Of a stretch of DNA of 64,000 bases, positions 37,510-47,004 are shown piece by piece. Numbering within the stretch: position 1 is the stretch's first letter; every line of letters begins with the position of its first letter. The DNA lies in the NCBI RefSeq assembly GCF_905175375.1, contig NZ_CAJIMS010000001.1, positions 806,001 through 870,000 on the forward strand, given 5' to 3'. Origin of the DNA: Chryseobacterium aquaeductus (GTDB lineage: Bacteria > Bacteroidota > Bacteroidia > Flavobacteriales > Weeksellaceae). The notes below the pieces were generated by a model that did no database searches, was not told where the DNA came from, and saw nothing but the letters and a program-made list of their open reading frames with translations. A program made the position numbers and the translations under genes.

Positions 37510-40500
37510 ATGAAAAAACTTATTATCCCCATCAGTATGCTGTTTGTAGCGGGTCTTTACCATGCACAGGCAACCAATACAGAAAACTATGTACAGACCA
37601 GAGTGTACCTTGAGCCTGTAACTGCATCCAGCTCTTCTGCAAAACAGATACAGACCGTACAGTATTTTGACGGTTTGGGAAGACCTAAGCAGGTAGTGAA
37701 TGTAAAAGCATCACCCACAGGAAAAGATGTGGTGAACTATATTGAATACGACCAATTCGGAAGACAGGTAAAAGATTACCTTCCCGTTCCGCAATCCGGA
37801 ACGATGAACGGTGCTATTGTTCTCAATCCGTTGAGTAATGCGACACAGCCATCTATTTACGGAACCGAAAAGATCTATTCGGAAAAGGTACCGGAAAACT
37901 CACCTCTAGACAGAATACAGCAACAAATTCAGGTAGGTACGGCTTGGGCAAATAAACCTGTACAGTTCGGATATGATACCAATATCACCGGCGAGGTAAA
38001 AAAATATACCACAACAACAGTCTGGGAAAACGGAGCCACAAAATCAGGAGTAAGTGACGGCGGAAGTTATCCTCAGGGACAACTTTATAAAAACACAGTT
38101 ACCGATGAAGACGGCAATTCGACAATAGAATTTAAAAACACCAGAGGGCAGACCGTTTTAGTAAGAAAAGCAGTCAGTGCCTCCGAAAATGCTGATACTT
38201 ATTATGTTTATAACAAATACAATCAACTGGCATTTGTAGTACCGCCTTTGGCTGTGGTGGGAACTGTGGATCAACCTGCATTGGATAATCTCTGCTATCA
38301 GTACCGCTATGACGGAGACAATAGATTGGTTGAAAAGAAACTCCCCGGAAAAGGTTGGGAATATATGGTATACGATAAAGCTGACCGTCTCATCATGACT
38401 CAGGATGCTAATATGCGCGCAAACAGTAAATGGTTAATTACAAAGTATGACCAATTTGGAAGAGTCATCTACACAGGGATTTTAGCTGGTGGAGACAGAA
38501 CGAGTATGCAAAATCAGGCAGGAAATTTGGTGATTACTGAAGCTAGACATCCTTCAGGTTTTACGAAAAACGGGATGCAGGTTTATTACAGTAACGGTTA
38601 TTTTGTTGATATAGAAACCGTACTATCAGTTAACTATTACGACAGCTACCCTTCTTACAGCTTCAATCCGTCTTTTCCTTCCACCATTTACGGGAAAACG
38701 ATCTTGACGGATAATGCAGCGACATTGGGGAAAAGTACGAAAAGCCTTCCTGTAATGACATTGTTGAAAAACATTGAAGACGATAACTGGACGAAAAGCT
38801 ACTCGTACTACGATACCAAAGGAAGACCCATTGGAGGTTACGCCATCAATCATTTGGGAGGCTACACTAAAACCGAATCTGAACTTGATTTTGCAGGTGC
38901 GGTTTTGCAGACCAAAACCTATCATAAAAGATTAGATACCGACGTTGAAAAAGTAATTACCGAAAATTTTACGTACGATCATCAAAACAGATTGCTGACC
39001 CATAAGCATAAAATTGATAACAGGACAGAAGAAATTTTGTCTCAGAATGTATATAATGAGCTCTCGCAACTGAAAACCAAAAGAGTTGGCGGTACAGTTT
39101 TAGGAATGGGACTTCAGAAGGTAGACTACACGTACAACATCCGCGGTTGGATGACACAGATCAATGATCCTGCGAATTTGGGAATTGATTTGTTCGGGTA
39201 TAAAATTAAATATAATCAGGTAGACGGACTTGAAAATCCCAATATCGATTTTATGGATCTCAAGGTAAAGCCCAAATTCAACGGGAATATTGCAGAAGTA
39301 GACTGGCGAACAGCAACAGAAGAGAACGAGCCTTTGAAAAGATACGGATATGTTTATGATAATTTGAATCGTCTGTCTGCAGGATTTTACCAGAAAGAAG
39401 GTTCTGCAAACGCCAAAGAATATTTCGAAAGAATGGAATATGACCGCAACGGAAATATCACAAGATTACAAAGATCTGCAGGTTTGCTTTCGGGAAGTAC
39501 CACGGCATTATCAATCGATAATCTGAAATATGATTATTCAGGTAACAGGCTGACTAAAGTGACTGAAGAACAGATTGGTAACAGCAACGGTTATCCTTAT
39601 TTTGTCACCCATAATACAATCACTTACGATGATAATGGAAACATGATTTCTCACAAAGATAAAGGGATCAATTCAATTTTATATAATTATTTGAATCTAC
39701 CTTCAACTGTTATAAGTGGAAGTGGCAGAAGATCAAGTTCCTCTTCATATATCTACAGAGCAGACGGTACTAAACTCAAAAAAATATTGGCTAATTCATT
39801 TGCAATGTCAGGTACAGAGATTGATTACCTTGATGGTTTTCAGTATGATAACAAAGTAGATTTATGCATAGGATGTCCCAGTTCTTCAGCAATATTAAAA
39901 TTTGTTCCTACCTCTGAAGGCTATTTTGATTTTGAAAAAAATCTGTACATTTACAATTATACCGATCATTTGGGAAATGTACGTTTGAGCTATGCAGATC
40001 CTAATGGTGATGGCGGGATTTTGCCACGCGATATGAATTCAAAATACTGCGAAGACATGGGAGATGGTAATATGGCGTGTTATGATGTCTGGATGCCGGG
40101 AGAAGTTGTAGAAGTCAATAATTATTACCCATTTGGATTGATGCACAATTATACTGGAACAACGATGAATAGTTATCAATATAAGTACAACGGGAAGGAG
40201 TTGCAGGAGACTGGAATGTATGATTATGGTGCGAGATTCTATATGCCGGATATTGGAAGATGGGGTGTTGTAGATCCGTTGGCAGAGAAATCAAGAAGAT
40301 GGTCGCCATATAATTATGCTCTTAATAATCCAATCTATTTTACTGATCCTGATGGAATGGATGTTGTCGAAACAGCTTCAGGAACGACTTATACAGGAGA
40401 TGATGCTCAATCAGCTTTTAGATCATTAAGAAGTCAATTAGAAGGTGGTCCTAGACCAAAAATTATTTCTAGAAAAGAATGGGGAGCAAAATCTCCCATT

Positions 40501-41076
40501 TTAGGGGGTGGGCGCTCATATGAAAAACTTAGTCCTACTATGAAAATGTTTGGTGCATTTGATGTTTCGGTCGGAGGAGTTCCTATTGACCTAGCTAAAT
40601 ATTATAATACGATAACGGTACATCATTCGGGTAATAAAGATGATTATATGAGTATACAACAGCTACAACAAAAAGAGCAAGACGATGGTTATGCAGATAT
40701 TCCATATCATTTTGCGATAGACAGCAAAGGTAATATATATGAAGGTAGACCTATAGGTGTAAAAGGTTCGCACGTAAAGGGTGGAAACACAGGAAATATT
40801 GGGATAGTTTTGATGTCCGATCTTGATACAGAAAATAAAGGATTAGGCTTTTTTCAAAGTATGTTTGAAACAAGTGATGGTGGTGCAAGTACAGCAATGC
40901 GTCAATCATTAACAGATCTTGTTTCCCACTTGAATGGTAAGTATGGCATTCAATATTTAGGAGGTCATAAAGAGAAAGCAACAGATCCAAGAAATTGTCC
41001 CGGAAATGGAGGGATGAAAATCGTTGAATACTTAAGAAATAAATTACATATGTTATCTCCAAAAAATGAAAACTAA
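37510..41076 (+). CDS. RHS polymorphic toxin with PGRP/amidase tip
   Basis: A 1188-residue protein: signal peptide (1-21), DUF6443-type N-terminal domain with [12 protein letters not shown], many YD repeats, then the RHS-associated core at about residues 893-951 ([19 protein letters not shown], ending DPDGM). After the core comes a peptidoglycan-recognition/N-acetylmuramoyl-L-alanine amidase domain from about residue 983: VHHSG (His1038/1039), GGHKE (His1153) and NCPGN (Cys1163) give a full zinc-ligand set. The tip would cleave the peptide stem from peptidoglycan. The next gene overlaps by 11 bases and is the candidate immunity gene. How it is exported is not shown. Confidence 0.9.
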   Translation: MKKLIIPISMLFVAGLYHAQATNTENYVQTRVYLEPVTASSSSAKQIQTVQYFDGLGRPKQVVNVKASPTGKDVVNYIEYDQFGRQVKDYLPVPQSGTMNGAIVLNPLSNATQPSIYGTEKIYSEKVPENSPLDRIQQQIQVGTAWANKPVQFGYDTNITGEVKKYTTTTVWENGATKSGVSDGGSYPQGQLYKNTVTDEDGNSTIEFKNTRGQTVLVRKAVSASENADTYYVYNKYNQLAFVVPPLAVVGTVDQPALDNLCYQYRYDGDNRLVEKKLPGKGWEYMVYDKADRLIMTQDANMRANSKWLITKYDQFGRVIYTGILAGGDRTSMQNQAGNLVITEARHPSGFTKNGMQVYYSNGYFVDIETVLSVNYYDSYPSYSFNPSFPSTIYGKTILTDNAATLGKSTKSLPVMTLLKNIEDDNWTKSYSYYDTKGRPIGGYAINHLGGYTKTESELDFAGAVLQTKTYHKRLDTDVEKVITENFTYDHQNRLLTHKHKIDNRTEEILSQNVYNELSQLKTKRVGGTVLGMGLQKVDYTYNIRGWMTQINDPANLGIDLFGYKIKYNQVDGLENPNIDFMDLKVKPKFNGNIAEVDWRTATEENEPLKRYGYVYDNLNRLSAGFYQKEGSANAKEYFERMEYDRNGNITRLQRSAGLLSGSTTALSIDNLKYDYSGNRLTKVTEEQIGNSNGYPYFVTHNTITYDDNGNMISHKDKGINSILYNYLNLPSTVISGSGRRSSSSSYIYRADGTKLKKILANSFAMSGTEIDYLDGFQYDNKVDLCIGCPSSSAILKFVPTSEGYFDFEKNLYIYNYTDHLGNVRLSYADPNGDGGILPRDMNSKYCEDMGDGNMACYDVWMPGEVVEVNNYYPFGLMHNYTGTTMNSYQYKYNGKELQETGMYDYGARFYMPDIGRWGVVDPLAEKSRRWSPYNYALNNPIYFTDPDGMDVVETASGTTYTGDDAQSAFRSLRSQLEGGPRPKIISRKEWGAKSPILGGGRSYEKLSPTMKMFGAFDVSVGGVPIDLAKYYNTITVHHSGNKDDYMSIQQLQQKEQDDGYADIPYHFAIDSKGNIYEGRPIGVKGSHVKGGNTGNIGIVLMSDLDTENKGLGFFQSMFETSDGGASTAMRQSLTDLVSHLNGKYGIQYLGGHKEKATDPRNCPGNGGMKIVEYLRNKLHMLSPKNEN

Positions 41077-41476
41077 AAAAAAATATCTGTTTTATTTACT
41101 AAATTTTATATCAATGGTTTTAATCTTGTTAACTAAAACAAGTTTCCATGATATAGCAACAGAATTAGTAGATAAAATTGTAATTTCAATTATACTACTG
41201 AACCTTGTAGTGTTTACATTTATATTTAAAAACAAAATGTTAATATATATATCTATTTTACTATTTGTATATATTATTTTTACTATTAGTTATAATGAAG
41301 AAATGGATAGTTATTTTTACAGAATCGGTCGTTTTTTCGGTGTTGGTAAATTAGAAAATGAAACTATATCAAAGTTCTTACAGAGTTATTCTTTTATCTG
41401 TTTTTTCGCATCATTACTTTTAGAAATTATTTTTTTGATAAAAACAGTTTATAGAAAAACGGTAAAGAAAGATTAA
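41066..41476 (+). CDS. Small membrane protein, candidate immunity protein
   Basis: A 136-residue protein with four hydrophobic helices (about residues 8-24, 36-54, 58-76 and 108-128) and few charges. It overlaps the RHS toxin gene by 11 bases, the usual place for an immunity gene. No known immunity family was recognised. Base composition is more AT-rich than the RHS core, as is common for toxin-tip/immunity pairs. Protection of periplasmic peptidoglycan by a membrane protein is plausible but inferred. Confidence 0.6.
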   Translation: MKTKKKYLFYLLNFISMVLILLTKTSFHDIATELVDKIVISIILLNLVVFTFIFKNKMLIYISILLFVYIIFTISYNEEMDSYFYRIGRFFGVGKLENETISKFLQSYSFICFFASLLLEIIFLIKTVYRKTVKKD

Positions 41477-41483
41477 TCCCACT

Positions 41484-41555
41484 GCTCAAAGTCTGTGACT
41501 TTGAGCGGATAAATAAAGAAACCCACCGCAATTGCGGTGGGTTTTGTGTTTTATA
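41484..41555. repeat. Tandem terminator module, copy 1
   Basis: A 72-base unit: hairpin GCTCAAAGT/ACTTTGAGC, then GGATAAATAAAGAA, then a terminator hairpin. A second unit follows at 41570-41640, about 85% alike by eye. Confidence 0.75.
41521..41546 (+). terminator. Terminator after the candidate immunity gene
   Basis: The 22-base perfect palindrome-like stem 41521-41542 (ACCCACCGCA paired to TGCGGTGGGT around ATT/AAT) is followed by T-rich sequence. It could work in both directions. Confidence 0.8.
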
Positions 41556-41569
41556 GTGCAGCTCCCGCT

Positions 41570-41640
41570 GCGCAAAGTTTGTAACTTTGAGCAGATAAAT
41601 AAAGAACCCCATCGCAATTGCGATGGGGTTTTGTTTTATA
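41570..41640. repeat. Tandem terminator module, copy 2
   Basis: A 71-base near-copy of 41484-41555 with compensating changes in the stem: ACCCACCGC becomes CCCCATCGC and its partner changes to match. It directly abuts the stop codon of the regulator remnant on the minus strand. Confidence 0.75.
41605..41634. terminator. Second intrinsic terminator
   Basis: AACCCCATCGCA pairs with TGCGATGGGGTT (41605-41630), followed by T-rich sequence on both strands. On the minus strand it is the natural terminator of the regulator remnant. Confidence 0.8.
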
Positions 41641-41789
41641 ATGCGGCTACATTTTTATTAAAGAAGTCTTTAAACTTTTTTGTGGTAAGCATTTTATCTA
41701 TGATTTTAAAGACGGTGCTTTTGTCTTCTTCGTCGAGCTGTTGAATGAGTTCCATTTGTTCGAGAGTCGATTTATCTTCAATTATAATC
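41636..41789 (-). pseudogene. C-terminal remnant of an XRE-type regulator
   Basis: About 50 residues on the minus strand (IEDKSTLEQMELIQQLDEED to FFNKNVAAL and stop) read like the C-terminal end of a flavobacterial helix-turn-helix regulator. The N-terminal DNA-binding part is absent: at 41790 the sequence switches to RHS repeat DNA homologous to 38993 onward. Calling it XRE rests on resemblance to tails I recall and is moderate. Confidence 0.5.
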
Positions 41790-42090
41790 TTGCTGACGCA
41801 TAAGCATAAAATCGACAACAATCCGGAAGAAATTCTGGCTCAGAATACCTACAATGAATTGTCGCAGTTACAAAATAAAAAAGTAGGCGGAGCAATTTTA
41901 GGAAGCGGTCTACAAAGCATTGATTATGCTTACAACATCAGAGGCTGGATGACGCATATCAACGATCCCAATGATCTTAACGGAAAACTTTTTGGGTATG
42001 AAATCAAATATACCAATCCTGAAAACACCTCTTTGTCTACACCCAGGTTCAACGGAAATATTGCAGAAGTTGATTGGGTAAAAATCATAC
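41790..42090 (+). pseudogene. Truncated, frameshifted RHS repeat fragment
   Basis: Starts abruptly inside an RHS repeat (THKHKIDN) matching the intact RHS gene from residue about 496. It reads to GNIAEVDW, then loses frame in the run GTAAAAATC near 42078, where one missing A explains the shift into the frame of the next entry. It has no start codon or signal peptide of its own, so it is unlikely to be a working protein. Confidence 0.8.
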
Positions 42091-43153
42091 TGAACAGGAC
42101 TCTTCATTTAGAAGATACAGTTACCAATATGATCAGCTCAACAGGCTTTCGCAAGCGGTATTTTCTGAACCCAACACCTCACTTCCTATTAACAATAAAT
42201 ATGACGAGCAGCTAAACTATGATCTCAACGGCAATATTCTGAACTTATCCCGAAATGCTCCTTCCTACTATGGAACAGGCGAAAAAATAGACGATTTGAG
42301 CTACGAATATGAAGGAAACAGTTTGATGAGCGTAAATGATGGAACAGGGAATCCTTCCGGCTATGAAGGTGGAGGGAACTCAATTTCTTATGACAGCAAT
42401 GGAAATATGATCAATATGCAGGATAAACTCATTGACCAAATTGACTACAACCACCTAAACCTTCCCAACAAATTAAAAATTGACAGCTATAACAAAAGTT
42501 TGAATTATCTCTACCGTGCAGATGGAACAAAGCTTAAAAAAAGCTTCATTGCAATGGGAGATAACGGAGCGATGTATTCTTCGTCCACCGAATATTTGGA
42601 CGGTTTTCACTATGCATCTTCTACAGGTGACGAATTGTGGTGGGCTTGGTATGAAGAATCTGGTGGAGCGTATGAGCCGGAAGCATTTATCAATATGATT
42701 CATGGTTCGTCTTTTGATAATGTTTTAAAATTTGTTCCAACCGCTGAAGGTTTTTTTGATTTCGAAAATAATCAGTACATTTATCAGTACAAAGATCATT
42801 TGGGTAACGTGAGATTAAGCTATAAAAAAGAAGGAACAGGATTGGCAGTAACTGACAGCAACGATTACTATCCTTTCGGAATGAATTTCCTAAGAAATGA
42901 AGAGGAAGAAGCCAATTTTGGCACAGGTAGTTATAAAAATTATAAATTCAATGGTAAGGAATTGCAGGAGACTGGCATGTATGACTATGGCGCGAGATTT
43001 TATATGCCGGATATTGGGAGATGGGGAGTTGTAGATCATTTGGCGGAAAAATATCGAAGATGGTCTCCTTATACTTATGTAATAAATAACCCAATTCGAT
43101 TTATTGATCCCGATGGAATGCAAGTTAAGTTATGGATCCTATTTATGGTTTAG
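42074..43153 (+). pseudogene. RHS core cassette fragment
   Basis: A 359-residue frame continuing the previous fragment: YD repeats such as YQYDQLNRLSQAVF, then the RHS core [19 protein letters not shown] with DPDGM at about residue 351. The core DNA is about 85% like that of the intact RHS gene by eye. It carries VDHLAEKYRR where the intact core has [10 protein letters not shown]. Six codons after DPDGM it runs into a stop, and the toxin-tip frame starts 22 bases before that stop in another frame. It may be expressed from the TTG at 42074, but no promoter or leader is visible. Confidence 0.75.
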
Positions 43154-43773
43154 CTAGTGCTTTTAGTAATCGACTTAAGTTGATAGGTAATGATGGGAAA
43201 AATGCAGGAAAAGTTTACATAGCAACAGGAAGTGTAAGAAGAGACGTTGAGAGGGCAACAAAAAAAGGTGAAAATTATACAGGAGACTTGACGGATAGTG
43301 GAAAGGTAGCACTTATTCCTACTGGAAGTAGATTGAATAGTGTTCGCGAATCTATTTCCGATACTAAAAAGTCAGGAAGGGAAAACGGAGGATATGCATT
43401 TAAAGGTGATAGCAAACCTACTAGGAGTAATGAAGGAGGAGCCGCAAAACAATATGAAAATGATAAAGGACAAATTGTTACAGAAGCTGGAATGAAAGTG
43501 TTTCAAGGGGTAATTCCTAAAGATGCATCAAATTTAGAAATGTATTGGCATAATCATCCTGATGTTAAAATTTCTACAACTAATCTAGGACATTCAAATC
43601 CTTCAGGTGCTGATTACGATTTCCAAGGAATTTTAGAAGATCGAGGCTATAATGAAAATACATTTGTGGTCGGAATTGGTACTAGTAATGTTACATATTA
43701 CAATGGAACAGGTAGTGTTGTAACTGTGGTAATGTATCAGAAGTGTTGGTTTCCTTTGTTAATAGATGTTTAA
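43132..43773 (+). CDS. JAB/JAMM-like RHS tip, orphan
   Basis: A 213-residue frame that follows the RHS core with a frame change. It has its own ATG 22 bases before the core frame stops. The segment E136-M-Y-W-H-N-H-P ends in H140 and H142, followed by S158 and D161, which fits the JAMM zinc motif (HxHP, then SxxD) of JAB-type metalloproteases. The middle is Lys/Gly/Ser rich. The last residues CWFPLLIDV probably come from the inserted IS element. No immunity gene follows. It may be a silent tip donor. Confidence 0.6.
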   Translation: MDPIYGLASAFSNRLKLIGNDGKNAGKVYIATGSVRRDVERATKKGENYTGDLTDSGKVALIPTGSRLNSVRESISDTKKSGRENGGYAFKGDSKPTRSNEGGAAKQYENDKGQIVTEAGMKVFQGVIPKDASNLEMYWHNHPDVKISTTNLGHSNPSGADYDFQGILEDRGYNENTFVVGIGTSNVTYYNGTGSVVTVVMYQKCWFPLLIDV

Positions 43774-43800
43774 GAATAAACACCTTATAAAAATCAGTAA

Positions 43801-43832
43801 AAAAGAGTAGCAATTTAGTTACTCTTTTTATT
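43801..43832 (+). terminator. Intrinsic terminator before the transposase gene
   Basis: AAAAGAGTA (43801-43809) pairs with TACTCTTTT (43820-43828), followed by T-rich sequence. It may shield the transposase from outside transcription. Confidence 0.65.
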
Positions 43833-43856
43833 TTTGAAGGAAATTTAGCCCTTCAA

Positions 43857-44534
43857 ATGCGTTCTACTTTTTATACGTGTTCCAAATGTGTTGGTAAAAA
43901 CAGCAGGTTAATAAAGTTTGGGAAAACCAAAAATGGAAAACAAAGATTTCAATGTATATTATGTAGAAAAACCAGTGTTTTAAATTATTCTTATCAGGCT
44001 TACAGAAGAAACACCAATACGAAAATCATACGTTTAACGAAAGAAGGAATGGGAATAAGAGGTATCTCAAGATTTTTAAGAATATCAACTACAACCCTTC
44101 TCAAAAGAATAATTAACATTTCTGATCGCATACAACCACCTTCAATTAATTACAAAAAAATATATGAAGTAGACGAATTAAGAACATACATCGGAAATAA
44201 AAAACAAATAGTGTGGCTTGTTTATGCTTTAGAAAGAGACAGCAAAAATGTCTTATGTTTTAATTTAGGAAAAAGATCCAATGACACTTTAAATGTGGTC
44301 ATCAAGTCTTTACTACATTCAAATCCTGAAAAAATTTATACCGATAAACTCAGAAATTATCAATACTTAATTCCAAAAGGAATCCATCATACCAAAAGAT
44401 TTGGAACCAATTCTATTGAGAGAAAAAATCTGAGTTTGAGAACACATTTAAAAAGACTGAATAGAAAGACAATTTGTTTTAGCAAAAGTGTTTTAATGCT
44501 TAGTTCTGTTTTGAAAATATATTTCTGGTCATGA
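43857..44534 (+). CDS. IS1-family transposase
   Basis: A 225-residue transposase encoded in one frame, rather than the InsA/InsB frameshift arrangement of E. coli IS1. An N-terminal zinc finger uses Cys8, Cys11, Cys33 and Cys36, followed by a helix-turn-helix (GMGIRGISRFLRIS). The DDE residues appear as D106 (VDEL), D163 (YTDK) and E188 (SIERKN), with the IS1 hallmark LNRKTICFSKS near the end. The gene looks complete. Confidence 0.9.
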   Translation: MRSTFYTCSKCVGKNSRLIKFGKTKNGKQRFQCILCRKTSVLNYSYQAYRRNTNTKIIRLTKEGMGIRGISRFLRISTTTLLKRIINISDRIQPPSINYKKIYEVDELRTYIGNKKQIVWLVYALERDSKNVLCFNLGKRSNDTLNVVIKSLLHSNPEKIYTDKLRNYQYLIPKGIHHTKRFGTNSIERKNLSLRTHLKRLNRKTICFSKSVLMLSSVLKIYFWS

Positions 44535-44700
44535 AAAATTTATCAAATTATTGGTTCTCTCAAGAAAACATTTCATCAATAAAAATTACCAAGTGATGAA
44601 AATAATTCAAATGACACAGATAAATATCAAAATATTTAGTTTACCATTCGTCTTTTAAAAGAGCATTTTTTATACCTTTACCTCCACAATTTTTCAGATT

Positions 44701-47004
44701 TTGTCGAATTTTTACAAGAAGGAAAGTCCGTTTCAGGTTTTTATATCGTTCAAAAAATATTTGGATGTGCTGGAGCATATTCGCTATAACGACCGTTTAG
44801 AATACCGTGCAAGCTACGCCGAATCGCTGATTGAAAAAACAAAAAATTTTAAAGAATTACGAGATGGTTTTCAGGATCTTTCTTTGTTTGAAAAACATAA
44901 AGACCTCATCAGACTTATTTTGGCAGACCTCTTCCCCACGGGTTTGACAAAAAATGAAATCAAGGCTGCAGGAATTCCGTTGACCAATATCACTTTTAAC
45001 TATACCGAAAGATTCAAGAATATATTAAATGATGCCGGAAAAGATTTTGAAATCGAATTCAGAGACATAACCGATGATGAATTTTATGTTTTCTGTTGTT
45101 GCCTGATTTTGCAGACTTATCTTAAAAAAGACATTAAGACAAATCTTCCGTTTTACTATGACATTCCCAATAAACAGGGAATCATGAAGCATTATAAGAT
45201 CACGGTGAACTCAGATTTTAGTGATGTTTATCCTGCGGAAGGAACAAAAATACCGTCTGACGAAATTCTGGATATGCTTCTTGAAAATTTAGATGATCTT
45301 GCACTTTGGAAAAAATATTTTCCTCCGGAATCTTGGGTTTTAAATGGATTCAGCATTATTTCACTTGTAGATTGCACCTCTGAAGTTGCGTTATCTGATC
45401 TGAAATCGAGCATGATTAAAATTGATCTCGAAAATCCTACTCCAGACGAAAATCTGAAAGAAATTTTTAAATCCTACTTCGACGTTGCCGACCTCAACTT
45501 CGGCTTAATGCTTTTCAACACCAAAAATAAAAAGCTCGAAAAGCTCCCGATTTACGAAAACGTTTTTACCAATTATCTTCTGGATTTCTGGATCAATACT
45601 TTCGATGAAGAAGCAAGAAAAACAGCGTTTGACAACATCAGCTACAACTCAAAACCTGTTGTGGTTTCTAATGTCGACAAACTAGATGACGAAATCAAGA
45701 AACTGCCAACATTCAGTATTTTAAAAGACAACAATATCAATAGTTTCATGGTCATTCCGATTATGAAAGACAACGAACTTCTTGCGATGATGGAATTTAC
45801 TTCACCCATCGCAAACAGTCTCAATGGTTTAAAACTGAAAAAACTGGAGTTTGTTGCTGATATGATTATTTTCTCTCTCAGCAGATTTTCTTACGAAAGA
45901 AATAATCAAATTGAGGCTATTATTCAACGTGAGTACACGACGATACACGACAGTGTAATCTGGAAATTCAGAAACGAAGCCGAACGTTATTTCAACGCCT
46001 ATTTATCTAAAAAAATATATACTTTAAAAGAAATTTTGTTTAAAAATCTTACTCCGTTATTTAGTTTTTCAGATATTCGTTCGTCATCAGACAAACGTTT
46101 CAGACTGATGCTCGAAGATCTAAATCAGCAGATAGAAGGGATTTGCGATGTAATTTCACTCATGAATTCTTCAGAAGCTGAAAAATATTCTTTGGCTTTG
46201 GATATTTTTGAAAATGAATTGAATAATGAGATCAAAGCAGATACCGAACAGCGTTTTCAGAGATTGTTACGAGATGAAATTCATCCTTTTCTTCAGGCTA
46301 AACTTGAGATTAACCCTGATGAAAATATTAAAAATAAAATCAAAAACTATTTTAGTCAGGTTTTTTCACAAAATGATCTTTTCTATGCCAACAGAAAAAA
46401 TCTAGATGATTCTATCACGCTTCTCAATCGAAAACTGGCAGATATTTTAGACCTAAAACAGGTCATTGCTCAGGAAATTTTCCCGCATTATTTTGAGAGG
46501 TTTAAATCTGATGGCGTTGAACATAATCTCTATATAGGTCGCAACATCGCTCCGGAATTGCCATATTCTGCAAAGTTTGTTCATGAACTGAGATATTGGC
46601 AATTGGAAACCATCTGTACAATGGAGCATGAATTTAGTTTGTTTAAAAAAGATCTTCCGATTTCGCTCGACATTGCTTCTCTAATTTTTGTTTACAACGA
46701 AAAAATAGACATTCGCTTCCGAATGGATGAAAAACGTTTTGATGTTGATGGCGCTTTTAATTCAAACTTTGAAATCATTAAAAAAAGGTTGGATAAAGCC
46801 CACATCAAAGATTCCACAGAAAGAATTACTTCTCCCGGAAAAATCACCATCGTTTATTTCGGAATGGAAAATCAAAGGGAATATTTACAATACATCAACA
46901 GGCTTCAAAAGCAAAACGTTCTGAAATCTGATGTAGAATTTCTAAGAGTTGAAGATCTGCAGGGAATCACAGGCTTGCTGGCTTTGAGAGTTTCTTTGGT
47001 TTAA
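44701..47004 (+). CDS. GAF-domain protein
   Basis: A 767-residue cytoplasmic protein with a TTG start that gives the natural MSNFYKKESPFQVF beginning. A GAF-like domain sits at about residues 255-400 (FGLMLFNTKNKK, SFMVIPIMKDNELLAMMEF). The rest is helical with no kinase or output motif recognised. A weak promoter-like TACCTTTA lies at 44673-44680. It marks the right edge of the accessory island. Conserved flavobacterial protein of unknown role. Confidence 0.75.
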   Translation: MSNFYKKESPFQVFISFKKYLDVLEHIRYNDRLEYRASYAESLIEKTKNFKELRDGFQDLSLFEKHKDLIRLILADLFPTGLTKNEIKAAGIPLTNITFNYTERFKNILNDAGKDFEIEFRDITDDEFYVFCCCLILQTYLKKDIKTNLPFYYDIPNKQGIMKHYKITVNSDFSDVYPAEGTKIPSDEILDMLLENLDDLALWKKYFPPESWVLNGFSIISLVDCTSEVALSDLKSSMIKIDLENPTPDENLKEIFKSYFDVADLNFGLMLFNTKNKKLEKLPIYENVFTNYLLDFWINTFDEEARKTAFDNISYNSKPVVVSNVDKLDDEIKKLPTFSILKDNNINSFMVIPIMKDNELLAMMEFTSPIANSLNGLKLKKLEFVADMIIFSLSRFSYERNNQIEAIIQREYTTIHDSVIWKFRNEAERYFNAYLSKKIYTLKEILFKNLTPLFSFSDIRSSSDKRFRLMLEDLNQQIEGICDVISLMNSSEAEKYSLALDIFENELNNEIKADTEQRFQRLLRDEIHPFLQAKLEINPDENIKNKIKNYFSQVFSQNDLFYANRKNLDDSITLLNRKLADILDLKQVIAQEIFPHYFERFKSDGVEHNLYIGRNIAPELPYSAKFVHELRYWQLETICTMEHEFSLFKKDLPISLDIASLIFVYNEKIDIRFRMDEKRFDVDGAFNSNFEIIKKRLDKAHIKDSTERITSPGKITIVYFGMENQREYLQYINRLQKQNVLKSDVEFLRVEDLQGITGLLALRVSLV

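Larger units (their letters stand above)
43748..44590 (+). mobile_element. IS1-family insertion sequence, boundaries tentative
   Basis: An intact IS1-type transposase gene lies inside. The proposed right end, read inward, is GGTAATTTTTATTGATGA from 44590; it resembles the known IS1 end (GGTAAT, then TTATTGAT). The proposed left end is GGTTTCCTTTGTTAATAG from 43748, about half identical. Flanks AAGTGTT and AAGTGAT are similar but not a perfect target duplication. If removed, the tip frame would end as TGATG, with an ATG start for a short frame at 44596 that stops after 20 codons. Confidence 0.55.

Noticed and set aside
41066-41476. Phage holin
   Set aside because: Four helices and overlap with an RHS amidase tip could suggest holin-endolysin, but no phage genes are near and the amidase is fused to an RHS core.
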